A stretch of DNA of 64,000 nucleotides from Amaurobius ferox (lineage: Eukaryota > Arthropoda > Arachnida > Araneae > Amaurobiidae): contig OX578138.1 of the NCBI GenBank assembly GCA_951213105.1, positions 91,042,414 through 91,106,413 of the forward strand. Direction: 5' to 3'. Every line of letters begins with the position of its first letter. Position 1 is the stretch's first letter. Made by a program: the position numbers and the translations under genes. Positions 49,523 to 62,690 of the stretch are shown piece after piece. Below the pieces are notes generated by a model that saw only the letters and a program-made list of their open reading frames with translations, did no database searches and was not told where the DNA came from.

Positions 49523-52500
49523 CTAGCAGCATACCCGTTCTTCGTACGGAGTATATAATATAAAGAAACTTGAAATTCATAACCATGCCCAAATTCTTAT
49601 AGTATACTAAATGACATGTTTAATCAAAATATTCTGTTAAAATATTTAATATAATGCTCCTAAAAAGAAGTTTAAGAATCTCTGTTCTCGCTATATAAAA
49701 TTATCTTCATGGACATATCTGAAGAATAAAACATCTTGGACCCCTTATGTAAGCAAATACAAAAAAAAATATGGAATTGAATCAATATATGCAAAATAAA
49801 AGCGTTAAAATTGTATGGGACCCGTACTAATTATATACGCGAATATTAGAAAATATAACCTGTATTAGTAGATTACATGTGTAAATTGAAAATACCAATA
49901 AACCCGTAATCTTTAAATCTGAAGACAGTCATTTATTCCAATATATGTCAAAATTAAAGTGCTAAAATTATATGGGAAGATATACACGTACTACTTATAA
50001 TGTCCGATTATTAGTAGAAGATTTCCCGTTTTGCAATATGAGTCACAAATGTTTTTTGGTAAAATACAACAGACGACGTAATAAATTGAATATATAATTA
50101 ATCCCCTAAATCTTCATACCAGAAGACTGTACTTGATTCCAATATATATGCCAATATATGTCAAAATATATGCCAATATACCTGTACTACTTATATTCTC
50201 GTAGGTTAGAAGATATACCCGTGCATTCCTAGAAGATTACTCGTACAACGTACAATATGCGTGTGTCAGCAATTTTTGCCGCAATAAAACAATGGCGTAA
50301 TAACTTAAAAATATCAATAATCCCTGAATCAATAATTCCGGAAAATATCAATAATAATAATGTTTAAACCTGAAGAGTATAATTGATATTATCCAGTCCA
50401 AAATGAAATGGCAATGAAATTTATTTTATATACATATCTTCATTATTCAAATCGGAAAGGATTTGATAAAAATCGTCTGCCGCATAAACACATTGGATTT
50501 AAATCCGTTGCTAAGCGACATGATATCATTTGCTTCAAATAAATTGGTAGAAAAAATATCGTCTAAATAGTTATATTTCTATGGAACATTTGGCGACAGT
50601 TTCGTCAAATTAGCGACATTTTAAAAAATCGCCAAATTTATCGCCAAGTGAGACTGTAGAACTGACAGTTCCACTTTGCGACAAATTGACGAAATATCAT
50701 CACAATACTATCCCCTAACAAAAAACAATTAATATCATTTATGTAGCGCAATTTTATCAATTTCAAGATATTTTTATAGATTTGAAAACATTTTTATCAA
50801 TTTGGTGACATTTTAAAAATTCGCTAAATGTATTACTAAGTAGGATGGTTGGTCTGACAGATAAATGCTAACCAAACATCATTTCAGTACTCTCTTCTAA
50901 CAAAACAAAAAAAAATTTCATTGATATGTAGAAGACCCAAGCCACACGACCAACCCGAAGGTTTATGGCAGCTGTTTGTGTGTCGTTTATATCAATTTGG
51001 CGACATTTCCGTCAATTTGGTAAAGTTTAAGAAAAGTTGTCAAATTAGCGATATCCCTCCAAATTCGTAGCTTTGAATTTGCAGATCTGAATGAAACATT
51101 CTTATCCCGTTTCAATATACTAAATGAAAACACTACAATTGTATTAGAAGATATACCCGCTCTACTCTTTTTCTGTTTCAACAATCGGCTATATGAATTT
51201 ATTGGCTAAACACAATATATGAGTTTAGTAGCTAAATACGATATAAGCTTGAAAACTCTTTGCCAAAATAAATGAAATTGATGTAAGCAGTCAGCAATTA
51301 ATATAATTAAAAGAAAAATCAAACCGTCCATTCATAAGATATACTTTTATATCCATTTATTTATTATTTAAATCGAAAAAAAATAATAAAAACATTAACA
51401 AACACATTTAATTTAATTGCGATGCCGAGCAACATGATATATCCTCCTAAAATGTTAAAATTTATTAACCACTAACACCACACCCGTTATTCGTACGGAG
51501 TGTATAATTTAAAGAAACTTAAAGTTCGCAATCATGTGCAAATTCTGTTAAAATATTAAATTTATTGCTCCTAAAGAGAAGTTTAAGAATATATGTTCTC
51601 ACTATGCAAAATTATCTTTACGATCAGATCTGAAGAATAAAACATCCTGCCCCCTTTTGTAAGCAAATTTACAGAAGAAAAAATAGGAATTGAATGAATA
51701 TATGCAACCCCGTACTAATTATATTGTCGCAGATCAGAAAATATGCCAATGTGTTAGTAGAAGATTACCCGTATTACAATATGCGTCTCAAAAATATTTG
51801 CCAAAATAAAAGAGATGACGTAATAAATTCAAAACATCAATAATATCCGTACTCTTTATACCAGAAGGTCGTAATTGATTCCAATATATGCCAATATATA
51901 TCAAAACATATGTCAATATACCTGTACTACTTATATTCTCGTAGATTAAAAGATATACACGTGTATTTGTAGAAGATTCGTACAACATACAATATATGAG
52001 TTTAAACAATTTTTGTCATAATAAAATAATTGCAAAATAACTTGAAAATATCAGTAATCCTTGAATCAATAATCCCCGAAAATATAAATAATAATAATTT
52101 TTAAACCTGAAGACCGTAATTGATATTATCCTGTCAAAAATGCTATAAGAAAAATCAAATCGTTCTTTTCTAAAATATATTTTTATATCCATTTATTTAT
52201 TATTCAAATCGAAAAAATAATTATTAAAATTAGCAGACAGATTTAATTTAATACGTTTCTGAGTAACATGATATAAGATAGAATCTTATAACATGTTAAA
52301 TATGTCATGTCTTATAACATAAACTGCGAAATTAAATAACGATTTTGATTTCTCTATACTTCTCATTGTTCCGTAAAAGCTTGCTTTAAATAAACCATGA
52401 ACCATGGAGATAGATTTCCCCTTTAAATCATGTTTCAAACAATTCATGTTTTCAGAAAGTGACTAATTAACGCAAAAAATCTCCCATCAAACTCAGAGAT

Positions 52501-52952
52501 TAAATTTTAATTCACTTTCAAACGATTTTCAAGCTTTTCGTTTGGATAAACCACGGAGTTAGGGAGTAGAACTCCTAGGAAAAAGTTCCGTTTTTCATTA
52601 ATATCTCGACAACCCTAGGTCTTAGAAACTCGAAACTTAGACAAAATTTATGGGGGGATATTTCAAGGCTATTCACCAAATTTCATTAAATTCGGTTCAG
52701 CCGTTTTCCCGTGATGATGAGACAAACGAAAATTTCGTTTTTTACTAATATCTCGAGAACCACTGGTCGTAGAAACTCAAAACACGGATATAATTTTAAG
52801 TGGGGATATTTCTGGGCTACCCACAAAATTTCATCAAATTCGGTTCAGCCGTTCTCCCGTGATGGTGTGACAAACAGACAGACAGACAGACAGACAGAAT
52901 GACAGACAGACAGACAGACAGAATGACAGATTTTCATTTTTATTTATATAGA
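49523..52952 (-). mobile_element. Helitron array unit A5 (3.4-kb composite type)
   Basis: 3430 bp, near-identical to unit 2. It ends in a (CAGA)n tract containing two GAATGACAGA interruptions about 28 bp apart, then TC end and T at 52953. It closes the five-unit array. Confidence 0.87.
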
Positions 52953-53047
52953 TTAATGATTTAACTACTATAGATACCGGCATGACATTGCAGTTTTTTC
53001 AATCCCTTAACAAACGATTGCAGATCACTATAGAATTTATACTAATA

Positions 53048-56000
53048 CTAGCAGCATACCCGTTCTTCGTACGGAGTATATAATATAAAGAAACTTGAAA
53101 TTCATAATCATGCCCAAATTCTTATAGTATACTGAATGACATGTTTAATCAAAATATTCTGTCAAAATATTTAATATAATGCTCCTAAAAAGAAGTTTAA
53201 GAATCTCTGTTCTCGCTATATAAAATTATCTTCATGGACATATCTGAAGAATGAAACATCTTGGACCCCTTATGTAAGCAAATTTAAAAAAAAAATATGG
53301 AATTGAATCAATATATGCAAAATAAAAGCTTTAAAATTGTATGGGACCCGTACTAATTATATACGCGAATATTAGAAAATATAACCCGTATTAGTAGATT
53401 ACATGTATAAATTGAAAATACCAATAAACCCGTAAACTTTAAATCTGAAGACAGTCATTTATTCCAATATATGTCAAAATTAAAGTGCTAAAATTATATG
53501 GGAAGTACTACTTATAATGTCCGATTATTAGTAGAAGATTACCCGTTTTGCAATATGAGTCTCAAATGTTTTTTGGTAAAATACAACAGACGACGTAATA
53601 AATTGAATATATAATTAATCCCCGTAATCTTCATACGAGAAGACTGTACTTGATTCCAATATATATGCCAATATATGCCAATATACCTGTACTACTTTTA
53701 TTCTCGTAGGTTAGAAGATACACCCGTGCATTCCTAGAAGATTACTCGTACAACGTACAATATGCGTGTGTCAGCAATTTTTGCCGCAATAAAACAATGG
53801 CGTAATAACTTAAAAATATCAATAATCACTGAATCAATAATTCCGGAAAATATCAATAATAATAATGTTTAAACCTGAAGAGTATAATTGATATTATCCA
53901 GTCCAAAATGAAATGGCAATGAAATTTATTTTATATACATATCTTCATTATTCAAATCGGAAAGGATTTAATAAAAATCGTCTGCCGCATAAACACATTG
54001 GATTTAAATCCGTTGCTAAGCGACATGATATCATTTGCTTCAAATAAATTGGTAGAAAAAATATCGTCTAAATAGTTATATTTCTATGGAACATTTGGAG
54101 ACAGTTTCGTCAAATTTGCGACATTTTAAAAAATCGCCAAATTTATCGCCAAGTGGGACTGTAGAACTGACAGTTCCACTTTGCGACAAATTGACGAAAT
54201 ATCATCACAATACTATCCCCTAACAAAAAATAATTAATATCATTTATGTAGCGCAATTTTATCAATTTCAAGATATTTTTATAGATTTGAAAACATTTTT
54301 ATCAATTTGGTGACATTTTAAAAATTCGCTAAATGTATTACTAAGTAGGATGGTTGGTCTGACAGATAAATGCTAACCAAACATCATTTCAGTACTCTCT
54401 TCTAACAAAACAAAAAAAAATTCCTTGATATGTAGAAGACCCAAGCCACACGACCAACCCGAAGGTTTATGGCAGCTGTTTGTGTGTCGTTTATATCAAT
54501 TTGGCGACATTTCCGTCAATTTGGCAAAGTTTAAGAAAAGTTGTCAAATTAGCGATATCCCTCCAAATTCGTAGCTTTGAATTTGCAGATCTGAATGAAA
54601 CATTCTTATCCCGTTTCAATATACTAAATGAAAACACTACAATTGTATTAGAAGATATACCCGCTCTACTCTTTTTCTGTTTCAACAATCGGCTATATGA
54701 ATTTATTGGCTAAACACAATATATGAGTTTAGTAGCTAAATACGATATAAGCTTGAAAACTCTTTGCCAAAATAAATGAAATTGATGTACGCAGTCAGCA
54801 ATTAATATAATTAAAAGAAAAATCAAACCGTCCATTCATAAGATATACTTTTATATCCATTTATCCATTTATTTATTATTTAAATCGAAAAAAAATAATA
54901 AAAACATTAACAAACACATTTAATTTAATTGCGATGCCGAGCAACATGATATATCCTCCTAAAATGTTAAAATTTATTAACCACTAACAGCACACCCGTT
55001 ATCCGTACGGAGTGTATAATTTAAAGAAACTTATAGTTCGCAATCATGTGCAAATTCTGTTAAAATATTAAATTTATTGCTCCTAAAGAGAAGTTTAAGA
55101 ATATATGTTCTCACTATGCAAAATTATCTTCACGATCAGATCTGAAGAATAAAACATCCTGCCCCCTTTTGTAAGCAAATTTACAGAAGAAAAAATAGGA
55201 ATTGAATGAATATATGCAACCCCGTACTAATTATATTGTCGCAGATCAGAAAATATGCCAATGTGTTAGTAGAAGATTACCCGTATTGCAATATGCGTCT
55301 CAAAAATATTTGCCAAAATAAAAGAGATGACGTAATAAATTGAAAACATCAATAATATCCGTACTCTTTATACCAGAAGGTCGTAATTGATTCCAATATA
55401 TGCCAATATATATCAAAACATATGTCAATATACCTGTACTACTTATATTCTCGTAGATTAAAAGATATACACGTGTATTTGTAGAAGATTCGTACAACAT
55501 ACAATATATGAGTTTAAACAATTTTTGTCATAATAAAATAATTGCATAATAACTTGAAAATATCAATAATCCTTGAATCAATAATCCCCGAAAATATAAA
55601 TAATAATAATTTTTAAACTTGAAGACCGTAATTGATATTATCCAGTCAAAAATGCTATAAGAAAAATCAAATCGTTCTTTTCTAAAATATATTTTTATAT
55701 CCATTTATTTATTATTCAAATCGAAAAAATAATTATTAAAATTAACAGACAGATTTAATTTAATTGCGTTTCTGAGTAACATGATATAAGAATCTTATAA
55801 CATGTTAAATATGTCATGTCTTATAACATAAACTGCGAAATTAAATATCGATTTTGATTACTCTATACTTCTTATTGTTCCGTAAAAGCTTGTTTTAAAT
55901 AAACCATGAACCATGGAGATAGATTTCCCCTTTAAATCATGTTTCAAACAATTCATTTTTTCAGAAAGTGACTAATTAACGCAAAAAATCTCCCATCAAA

Positions 56001-56377
56001 CTCAGAGATTAAATTTTAATTCACTTTCAAACGATTTTCAAGCTTTTCGTTTGGATAAACCACGGAGTTAGGGAGTAGAACTTCTAGGAAAAAGTTCCGT
56101 TTTTCATTAATATCTCGACAACCCCAGGTCTTAGAAACTCGAAACTTGGACAAAATTTATGGGGGGATATTTCAAGGCTATTCACCAAATTTCATTAAAT
56201 TCGGTTCAGCCGTTTTTCCGTGATGATGAGACAAACGAAAATTTCGTTTTTTACTAATATCTCAAGAACCACTGGTCGTAGAAACTCAAAACACGGATAT
56301 AATTTTAAGTGGGTCTATTTCTGGGCTACCCAAAAAATTTCATCAAATTCGGTTCAGCCGTTCTCCCGTGATGATGG

Positions 56378-56427
<50 letters not shown>

Positions 56428-56449
56428 TTTTCATTTTTATTTATATAGG
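53048..56449 (-). mobile_element. Single Helitron, 3.4-kb composite type
   Basis: 3402 bp, same orientation and type as A5, separated from it by 95 bp of other sequence. A precedes CTAG at 53047 and T follows at 56450. The TC end is mutated (plus strand ends TATAGG instead of TATAGA). Near-identity to A5 and unit 2 implies recent spread. Confidence 0.87.
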
Positions 56450-57050
56450 TTTTAAAAAGAACTGTGAATCCCATGAAACGATAGAAATAAGTGTTATGAC
56501 ATTTTAGCCCTCTCTAAGGCCGATTTGGTTATTAGGTATGAACCAGCGCTAAAAAGCGCAAGATTGGTTTACCGATGCCATCCATTACATTAGGAACATG
56601 ATTTCAAAATTTGGGAAAGCATACTATTATTAGATCATGTAACTATGAACATCAATACAGCTATTATCCTTACGTAAGTTACACGACCCAGCTATTTTAC
56701 ACATGCAGCTCCTGTTTTGCATCTATTTAGACAAATGTGGTTCCCAAGTTTTCAAATGTTGTCGAACTCTGTCCTAAAGTAATGGAGTTGATCCTTTTCT
56801 ATTAGCCATCAAGAATTACATACGAAACAAGCATTTAATTGACACATTTGTGCATATATAGTCTTTTCTTTGATACTAAATGCCATATTTTCGCCATATT
56901 TCTTACACAGTGACTTCGTTCTTTAATACACACTTCTACAAAGGCATTTTAACAAATTTTGATTTTCGAATTTTCAAGAAATTTCCAAAAAATATTCCCA
57001 CGAAGAAAAGTTAAGGCATTTAAGCAAGTCAAATTAAAAAAAAAAAAATA
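56450..57050. other. No recognisable feature
   Basis: Single-copy-looking AT-rich sequence. No frame or repeat supported. Confidence 0.4.
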
Positions 57051-57054
57051 TGAC

Positions 57055-57345
57055 GATGTCCATATTCCCAGGAGTTCAGCTTGTACCGTACCTACATAAC
57101 GCATATACATTATGATGAACAGCTGCGGACCAAAACGCCCCACCCTCTGCTAATCGAGCACAGTTCATCGTAGAGAAAATTGAAAGATACCATTCGATTA
57201 GGAATAATATCCTCTACAAATTAATGTTCGTAAAATTTGAATAAGGGGCCGTCTTCATACCTAACGCGCACAAACTTTGAAATTTTCAATGCCAATACAC
57301 AATTTGACATTACCCACAAGTTCTAGACCCCCAAATAAGTCCAAA
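57055..57345 (+). repeat. Inverted repeat R6, left arm
   Basis: Inverse complement of 58640-58915 with moderate divergence: GAAAATTGAAAGATACCATT, CGATTAGGAATAATATCCTC and ACAAATTAATGTTCGTAAAA are mirrored on the right. About 1.3 kb lies between the arms. Confidence 0.68.
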
Positions 57346-57509
57346 TTCAAATTTTCACGACGTTTCTATCTTTATATCCGAAGATATTCAATATTCCGGA
57401 ATGTGCGATTTTTGAGGATCAGCTCCGTATTGAAAACCACAATTTGAAGGGCGATTTTTCGCTGCTTGACCACAGCACTGTTGTAAATTATTGAACTATC
57501 CTCTTGACA

Positions 57510-57775
57510 TTCAGAATTATGGCTTACCTTACAGCCAAAGGGTCGCAGGTTCGATTCCTGCATGGGAGGGTGATCATTTTCATGGCTGGGAGTGGTGTAG
57601 TCTTGTGCGCGTGTGTGTTACTAAGGCAATGGGCCTGTAATGGGTCGGATTATGTGAGCCTCAAATAGGGCACGATTATTATGGGTGAAAGATGTACTGG
57701 GTACGTTGCTAAAAACTAGAGGGGCATTCGTGCCAGGGTCAGTAAAAGAAAGAAGAAGTAAAGAATAAATAAATA
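57510..57775 (+). mobile_element. tRNA-derived SINE (SINE-D)
   Basis: GC-richer insertion with a B-box GGTTCGATTCC at about 57548 and a poor A-box (TGGCTTACC) upstream. The body contains GGGCCTGTAATGGGTCGGAT, and a GAAAGAAGAAG-type, AATAAA-rich tail ends near 57780. Target duplication not resolved. It differs in sequence from SINE-A, -B and -C. Confidence 0.55.
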
Positions 57776-58639
57776 ATAATGAAATGTTTACTTTCAAATG
57801 TTATTTTATAATACTGTTTCAAAAACAATTTATGAGACTAACAAATATTTGCAGATCACGCGACAAAACATTTGCCGTTGGAACATGGTGCCGAATTTAA
57901 AAGTATCAATCCGTCATTATCAATCACCGCTTCAAGTCTTGTTGCTGTTTAGTACCACATAATTTTATAATTTGTAATTATTTTATATAAGTATTTTAAT
58001 TATAAATTATCACATTTTGTGGGCGATTTCAACTCGCAGTAGCTCCGGAACTATTAATCGATAGTAACATAAGTAGATCCCATTTAAAACAATACATGTT
58101 TTCACCCTTCAATACAATAGCAGAATTGCGTTGATTAGGTTTCATCTATACAACACTGTTTATACAAAGTTTTTGTTAAATCTGGGTAAATATAAATGCC
58201 CGTCCCGTTTTCTTAAGCAAATATTAACTTACAATTAATATAACTTTTTCAAATTAGTCATTTTTTTAAACTAATATACGACCACTGAAATCATCGTGAT
58301 GCTGAATATTTAAACATTTCGAAAGAACTAGAGAGAGGAAACACCTGGAATTTTTCATAAACATATAAAACGTTTTTGTGAATCGATTTTTATCAAAACA
58401 GGTTCTGGTTTATATTCATATTTTATCGATTATTGATTTCATAATTAATATTTCATACAAAAAATTATTTCCACAAAATTAAAAATCACGTAAATGTGTT
58501 TAGGTTGTTTAGTAGTAACGTCATACAAATAATCAGCTTGAGCAGATAATTATTACAGAAGATATGAATGGAAGTTTTGGAAACTAATTCAACATTAGGA
58601 GCTCAAAACTTTACATACTCACAACTCAGAAACGCTTCA
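57776..58639. other. No recognisable feature
   Basis: AT-rich sequence between the SINE and the right R6 arm. Confidence 0.4.
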
Positions 58640-58915
58640 CCCAAATGACTTGAAATTTGGTATCACAGGTTCAATATTGCTCTAGATTCGAACTATGTAG
58701 CCAAACTTGGGTGTTGACCTTAAAAATTTCAAAGTTTGTACGCGTTTAGATATGAAGACTGTCCCTTATGCAAATTTCACGGACATTAATTTGTAGAGGA
58801 TGTTATTCCTAATCGAATGGTATATTTCAATTTTCTCTGCGATGAACGATACTCGATTAACAGAGGATGGGGCATTTTTTTCCCGCAGCTGTACATGTCA
58901 TGATGACCATTATGA
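58640..58915 (-). repeat. Inverted repeat R6, right arm
   Basis: Partner of 57055-57345. Together they frame a 1.86-kb segment holding SINE-D. No transposase. Confidence 0.68.
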
Positions 58916-59019
58916 TGCTCGTAATTATAACAAAAAATATAAATAGTTTATATTATTTAAATATTAAATTCATAAAATTTAAGGAATCGCACCGGATGTG
59001 TGTATTTACCTCTTTATAA

Positions 59020-59320
59020 AAAAAATACTCTTTCAAGAAAGGTTAAAAATATTATTCACATCTGCGTGACCTGAAGGCGTGTGGAAATCCAAGTTGCCTC
59101 TTGCGAAAAGGATGAATAGAGGGAAACCTTTCACACATTCCAGCTTGAAAGAAATGGAGCAGAGATGTCTGAAAGAGTCTAGAGTTTTTTTTAACGCTTG
59201 TAAAGCGTGTATAAGAATGGCGGGTAAATATACTTCCGTCTCAAGGAAAACAACTCTAACCTTTTGTTTACAACACTCCAAAGGCACATTTTCAATGTTT
59301 TAACTCCCTTGTCAGAGATA
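59020..59320 (+). repeat. Dispersed repeat R3, copy 2
   Basis: Same orientation and same context as 1665-1965: it ends about 60 bp before a CA-then-TA tract with a Naiad on the far side. Overlapping 74- and 84-codon frames on opposite strands are not supported as genes. Confidence 0.6.
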
Positions 59321-59379
59321 GAATCAAAATAGTGCATTTTATTTTTTTCACATGTATATACATGCACACACGCACAAAT

Positions 59380-59380
59380 A

Positions 59381-59411
<31 letters not shown>

Positions 59412-59441
59412 CATGTATATATATATATATTTATATGTATG

Positions 59442-59472
<31 letters not shown>

Positions 59473-59533
59473 GTATGTATATATATATATATATATATTT
59501 ATATGTATGTATATATATATATATATTTATATG

Positions 59534-59587
<54 letters not shown>
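59380..59587. repeat. (TA)n microsatellite
   Basis: TA tract with repeated ATTTATATGTATGTA interruptions, bordering element D. Confidence 0.95.
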
Positions 59588-59588
<1 letters not shown>

Positions 59589-59772
59589 TATAAAATACCA
59601 CAATCCAAAGTATAATATAAAAGGTGAAATGAGTATAGGCGCGATTTGCAGCTCTTAACACTCATCTCAAAAATATTACAAAAGAAAGATCTAGGAAATG
59701 TACAAGGAATATTATGAAACACAAGGAACAACAGAAACAAATAAAGGAGTGCAAACGGGGTATCAGTAATGT

Positions 59773-59840
59773 CTAGGGGGATTGTGACCCCTATACCTGG
59801 TTAAAGCGTGCTTTTATTCCAGGGAAACACTCCCAGAAAC
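59773..59840 (+). ncRNA. Conserved Naiad terminal module, copy 6
   Basis: AGGGGGATTGTGACCCCT stem-loop, CCTGG paired with a later CCAGG, and between them AAAGCGTGCTTT hairpin; then AAACACTCCC. Here the second stem is CCTGG/CCAGG where others have CCGG/CCGG: a sequence change that keeps pairing. Confidence 0.52.
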
Positions 59841-59929
59841 AACCAATCGCCCGAAGCAGCTCCAATCCGTGCGTACAGGAAAAACAGAATCCTAAGGGAA
59901 AATCAAATCCATAAAATCAAAAGATCATC

Positions 59930-60243
59930 AAGATCATCTATGTTACAGAATGTATGATAAACGTAAAAGTTTCAACTGTAATATTAATTACATCATTCCT
60001 TGGAGTAGTAATATGAGTATTGGTGTAATGAGAAATTTGATTGTTAATCATTTTGTAAGATATGGTAAATTAAATTCTACCAATGAACAGCGAAATATAT
60101 GTAAAAGACATTTGATACGGGAAGCATTAAAGAACGGTTTTCCTATAGGCTTTCTAAAAACTTATTACTTAGCATTTTGTAAAAAACTGAGTAATGATGA
60201 TGTAATTTATGCTAATTTCCAAGACTTGTTGCCAATTGACTAG
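59930..60243 (+). pseudogene. RT C-terminal stub of element D
   Basis: The frame is open through the arm junction and reads RMYDKRKSFNCNINYIIPWS, then GVMRNLIVNHFVRYGKLNST, HLIREALKNGFPIGFLKTYY, ending DLLPID and TAG at 60241. It matches the last third of the RTs of elements B and C (YDKR/YNKR, N-I-I-WxS, NGFPIGFL/KYYPINFL). There is no in-frame stop inside and no endonuclease after it. This is the natural end of a Naiad ORF cut off at its 5' side by insertion truncation. Confidence 0.8.
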
Positions 60244-60435
60244 TTGGAATCTTTTCCTTCACTGTTACTTCGTGCTTTTAATTCTTATATGTGTATGGAC
60301 TCTGGATCCCCTTTTCCATTAGGGAAGTCCTATGATTCTTATATAGTTTCTCTTTTGATTTTATGGATTTGATTTTCCCTTAGGATTCTGTTTTTCCTGT
60401 ACGCACGGATTGGAGCTGCTTCGGGCGATTGGTTG

Positions 60436-60502
60436 TTTCTGGGAGTGTTTCCCGGGAATAAAAGCACGCTTTAACCAGGTATAGGGGTCACAATCCCCCT
60501 AG
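60436..60502 (-). ncRNA. Conserved Naiad terminal module, copy 7 (inverted)
   Basis: Mirror of copy 6 in the right arm. It has CCCGGG where copy 6 has CCAGGG. Confidence 0.5.
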
Positions 60503-60597
60503 ACATTACTGATACCCCGTTTGCACTCCTTTATTTGTTTCTGTTGTTCCTTGTGTTTCATAATATTCCTTGTACATTTCCTAGATCTTTCTTTTGT

Positions 60598-60598
60598 A

Positions 60599-60630
<32 letters not shown>

Positions 60631-60640
60631 TATAATATGA
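60598..60640. repeat. (TA)n microsatellite shared by elements D and C
   Basis: Short TA tract between the right arm of element D and the terminal region of element C. Confidence 0.9.
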
Positions 60641-60772
60641 AAACACCGTGACATACAACATTACAAAATCATCTGAAATCACACTTAAAAGGCGCAAAGC
60701 TGCACTAAAAAGAGGATTAAAATATTTTCAAAAAGAAAAGAGGTATGGATGGAAACAATATACCAAAAGATG

Positions 60773-60846
60773 GCCGGGGGGAGTTGTGACCCCCTCACCC
60801 CGGTTAAGCATGCTTTGCGTCGCGACAACACTCCCGGAGAGCCGGT
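60773..60846 (+). ncRNA. Conserved Naiad terminal module, copy 8
   Basis: GGGGGGAGTTGTGACCCCC stem-loop, CCCCGGTTAAGCATGCTT with a self-complementary AAGCATGCTT hairpin, then ACAACACTCCCGG and a CCGGTATA tail. Its hairpin differs from copies 2, 4 and 6 at the flanking pairs but remains paired. Confidence 0.52.
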
Positions 60847-61220
60847 ATATTGCAAAAAAGAATACGAATGTATCAAATTGTAAGATGTAAATAGACAACA
60901 TACACAAACAAATATAAGATATAATTGTCGAGATCCAGCCCTATCGAAATTCATCAATAGTAAATGTTTGAAATATATTTAAAAAGTGTTTGAATAAAGT
61001 TTGAAACATGCTCACGGAAACAACGCTCACGGAACCAATGCAATACAATGACAGGTCCCCGGTATATGTGCAAAATCGAAGGCTCTAGAACGAAGACAGA
61101 AATGAAGGGAGATATAGAATAACGAGAGGTAGAACGTAAAAAGTCAATATGACAACCAAACGATCCGGAATGTACAAGACTACTTCCTAAAGTAAACTAT
61201 TTTAACGCATGCGTACAACG

Positions 61221-62150
61221 TTATTCACTGTTATATGATGTCATATTACCTATGTCTTGTCTAAATGATAATTCTTCTTTTTTAAAAAAGGAATTATAAT
61301 GATGTTTTAGAAAATTTATCGGGTAATATTTTTTATATGCTTCTTGCATGATTCTTCTGTTACTTATGATACAATCTTTTTTGAAAGTATTATTGTTGAG
61401 ATTTCTTCTGAGGTATCCTGTGATGATATTTCTGAAAATATTCTTAGTCAAATTTGAATTCCATTCTATGATTTGGTTAATCTTCATCGTGTAATTTTCT
61501 CGTTTATTGTACAATACCGTATGAATTCCTTTTATATTGTTGTATCTTATGCTGTTGTCTAGTAAATTACCTTCATCTTTTTTAGTATTAGGATTCTTGA
61601 TCAGTTCGAGTTCCTGGGGATATAAGCTAAATTCAAATTCAGGAGTATGCAAATATTGTCCTAATAACACATCGTCCACGAATCTATAATATGGTAATTC
61701 ATATAATATATGATTACCCCTTTCAAAATATGATAAATATATGTCTGCTAAAATTGAAGAGCAACCCCCACCCATAGGGTTGCCATTAATTTGTTGATAA
61801 AATTCATTTCCATTATACAGCACATTTTCGTATAAAACCAATTTGATAAGATCCAAATACCTACGATAAGTGATTACATTTTTTAGATTGTATTCTTCGT
61901 GCACTACTAGAAGTATGTCATGTAGTTTTGAAATATCGATGTTGTTAAAAAGGTCACGGAAGTCATAACTGGTAAACTGTATATCTTTATTGCAGAATTT
62001 CAGACGTTTTATGACGTCATTGCTATTTTTATCATAATAGAGTTTTGTAGTAATAAAGCTTTAACAACAGGTTTGAGGATATATATTAGTTTCCTGTTAG
62101 CCAAGGTTAAATATGAAACTGTATAAAACTTGAATCACAATTTTTGATGG
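61221..62150 (-). pseudogene. Reverse transcriptase of element C, longest open RT in the window
   Basis: An unbroken minus-strand frame of about 270 codons runs from about 62030 to the stop at 61221. It includes TSYDFRDLFNN, LLVVHEEYNLKNV, FYQQINGNPMGGGCSSILAD, IYLSYFERGN, YYRFVDD (Asp pair at 61671-61676), FSLYPQELELI, VLYNKRENYT, IEWNSNLTKNIFRNIITGY and INFLKHHYNSFF. A frameshift near 62060 precedes VSYLTLANRKLIYILKPVV to about 62110, with a TGA in that part. It ends without an endonuclease. The RT synthesises cDNA at a nicked target. Truncated N-terminally, it cannot be autonomous, but palm and thumb look intact. Confidence 0.83.
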
Positions 62151-62160
62151 TATTTCATTT

Positions 62161-62434
62161 TCTTTGCCCATATAAGCATGTAAAGTACAAAATATTATGG
62201 GCAAAAGCAAATGAAGCTTAAAAACATTTTATCTTTTTCGTTAATAGGGCATATCATGAATTTCATTTACAGTGAAGTATTCAACATGCAAGAAAAATAA
62301 TATATTATTTAGATAGTTTACAGACTTAATTTAGGCAGCAAATAAGTCAATACTGAAATTTTAGCCATAATTCTACATGCTTCCCTTTTATATATTGCAC
62401 TTGTATTAACATTTATTTTATTGACTTAATCTAA
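62161..62434. other. No recognisable feature
   Basis: AT-rich sequence between element C and repeat R5. Confidence 0.35.
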
Positions 62435-62690
62435 ACTACTGCAAGCAGGATGCGAAAAATGTTCGATAAAAGTTTTAGAATGTTTTCCAGAGCGGGAGTC
62501 AATAACTTTCGGAAGATCGCTATCAAAACCGATTTTCGATGCAACTGGGTTCTTATCTCCCCCGCGGATTTTATGGGTATCACTCGATTTCCAAAAATGA
62601 CCTCAAAAAGTATGTTTTCGAATTGATTTTGCAGTTATGGTTTTGAGCTTATAAGTTTCATTAAATACCGAAATGTTTATATGATGAGCA
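62435..62690 (+). repeat. Dispersed repeat R5, copy 2
   Basis: Counterpart of 22305-22570, same orientation. Not associated with a (TA)n tract here. Confidence 0.68.

Larger units (their letters stand above)
59588..60600 (+). mobile_element. Truncated Naiad with near-identical inverted arms (element D)
   Basis: Arms 59675-59924 and 60351-60600 are 250 bp each and inverse complements with very few differences (for example one base in CCAGGG/CCCGGG). Between them lies only the RT C-terminus (59930-60243) and about 100 bp. The left side has an extra 87 bp with a variant GGCGC box between (TA)n and arm; the right arm abuts (TA)n directly. The structure equals element B but is much younger, judging by arm identity. 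Confidence 0.83.
60641..62160 (-). mobile_element. Naiad-type element, 5'-truncated (element C)
   Basis: From the (TA)n tract inward on the plus strand: GGCGC box (60688-60704), terminal module (60773-60846), untranslated tail, then a minus-strand RT whose stop lies at 61221. The element thus has its terminal region at the RT 3' side, inverted relative to the ORF. The 5' side fades near 62160 without a second arm, so the insertion is truncated or later broken. Confidence 0.75.
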
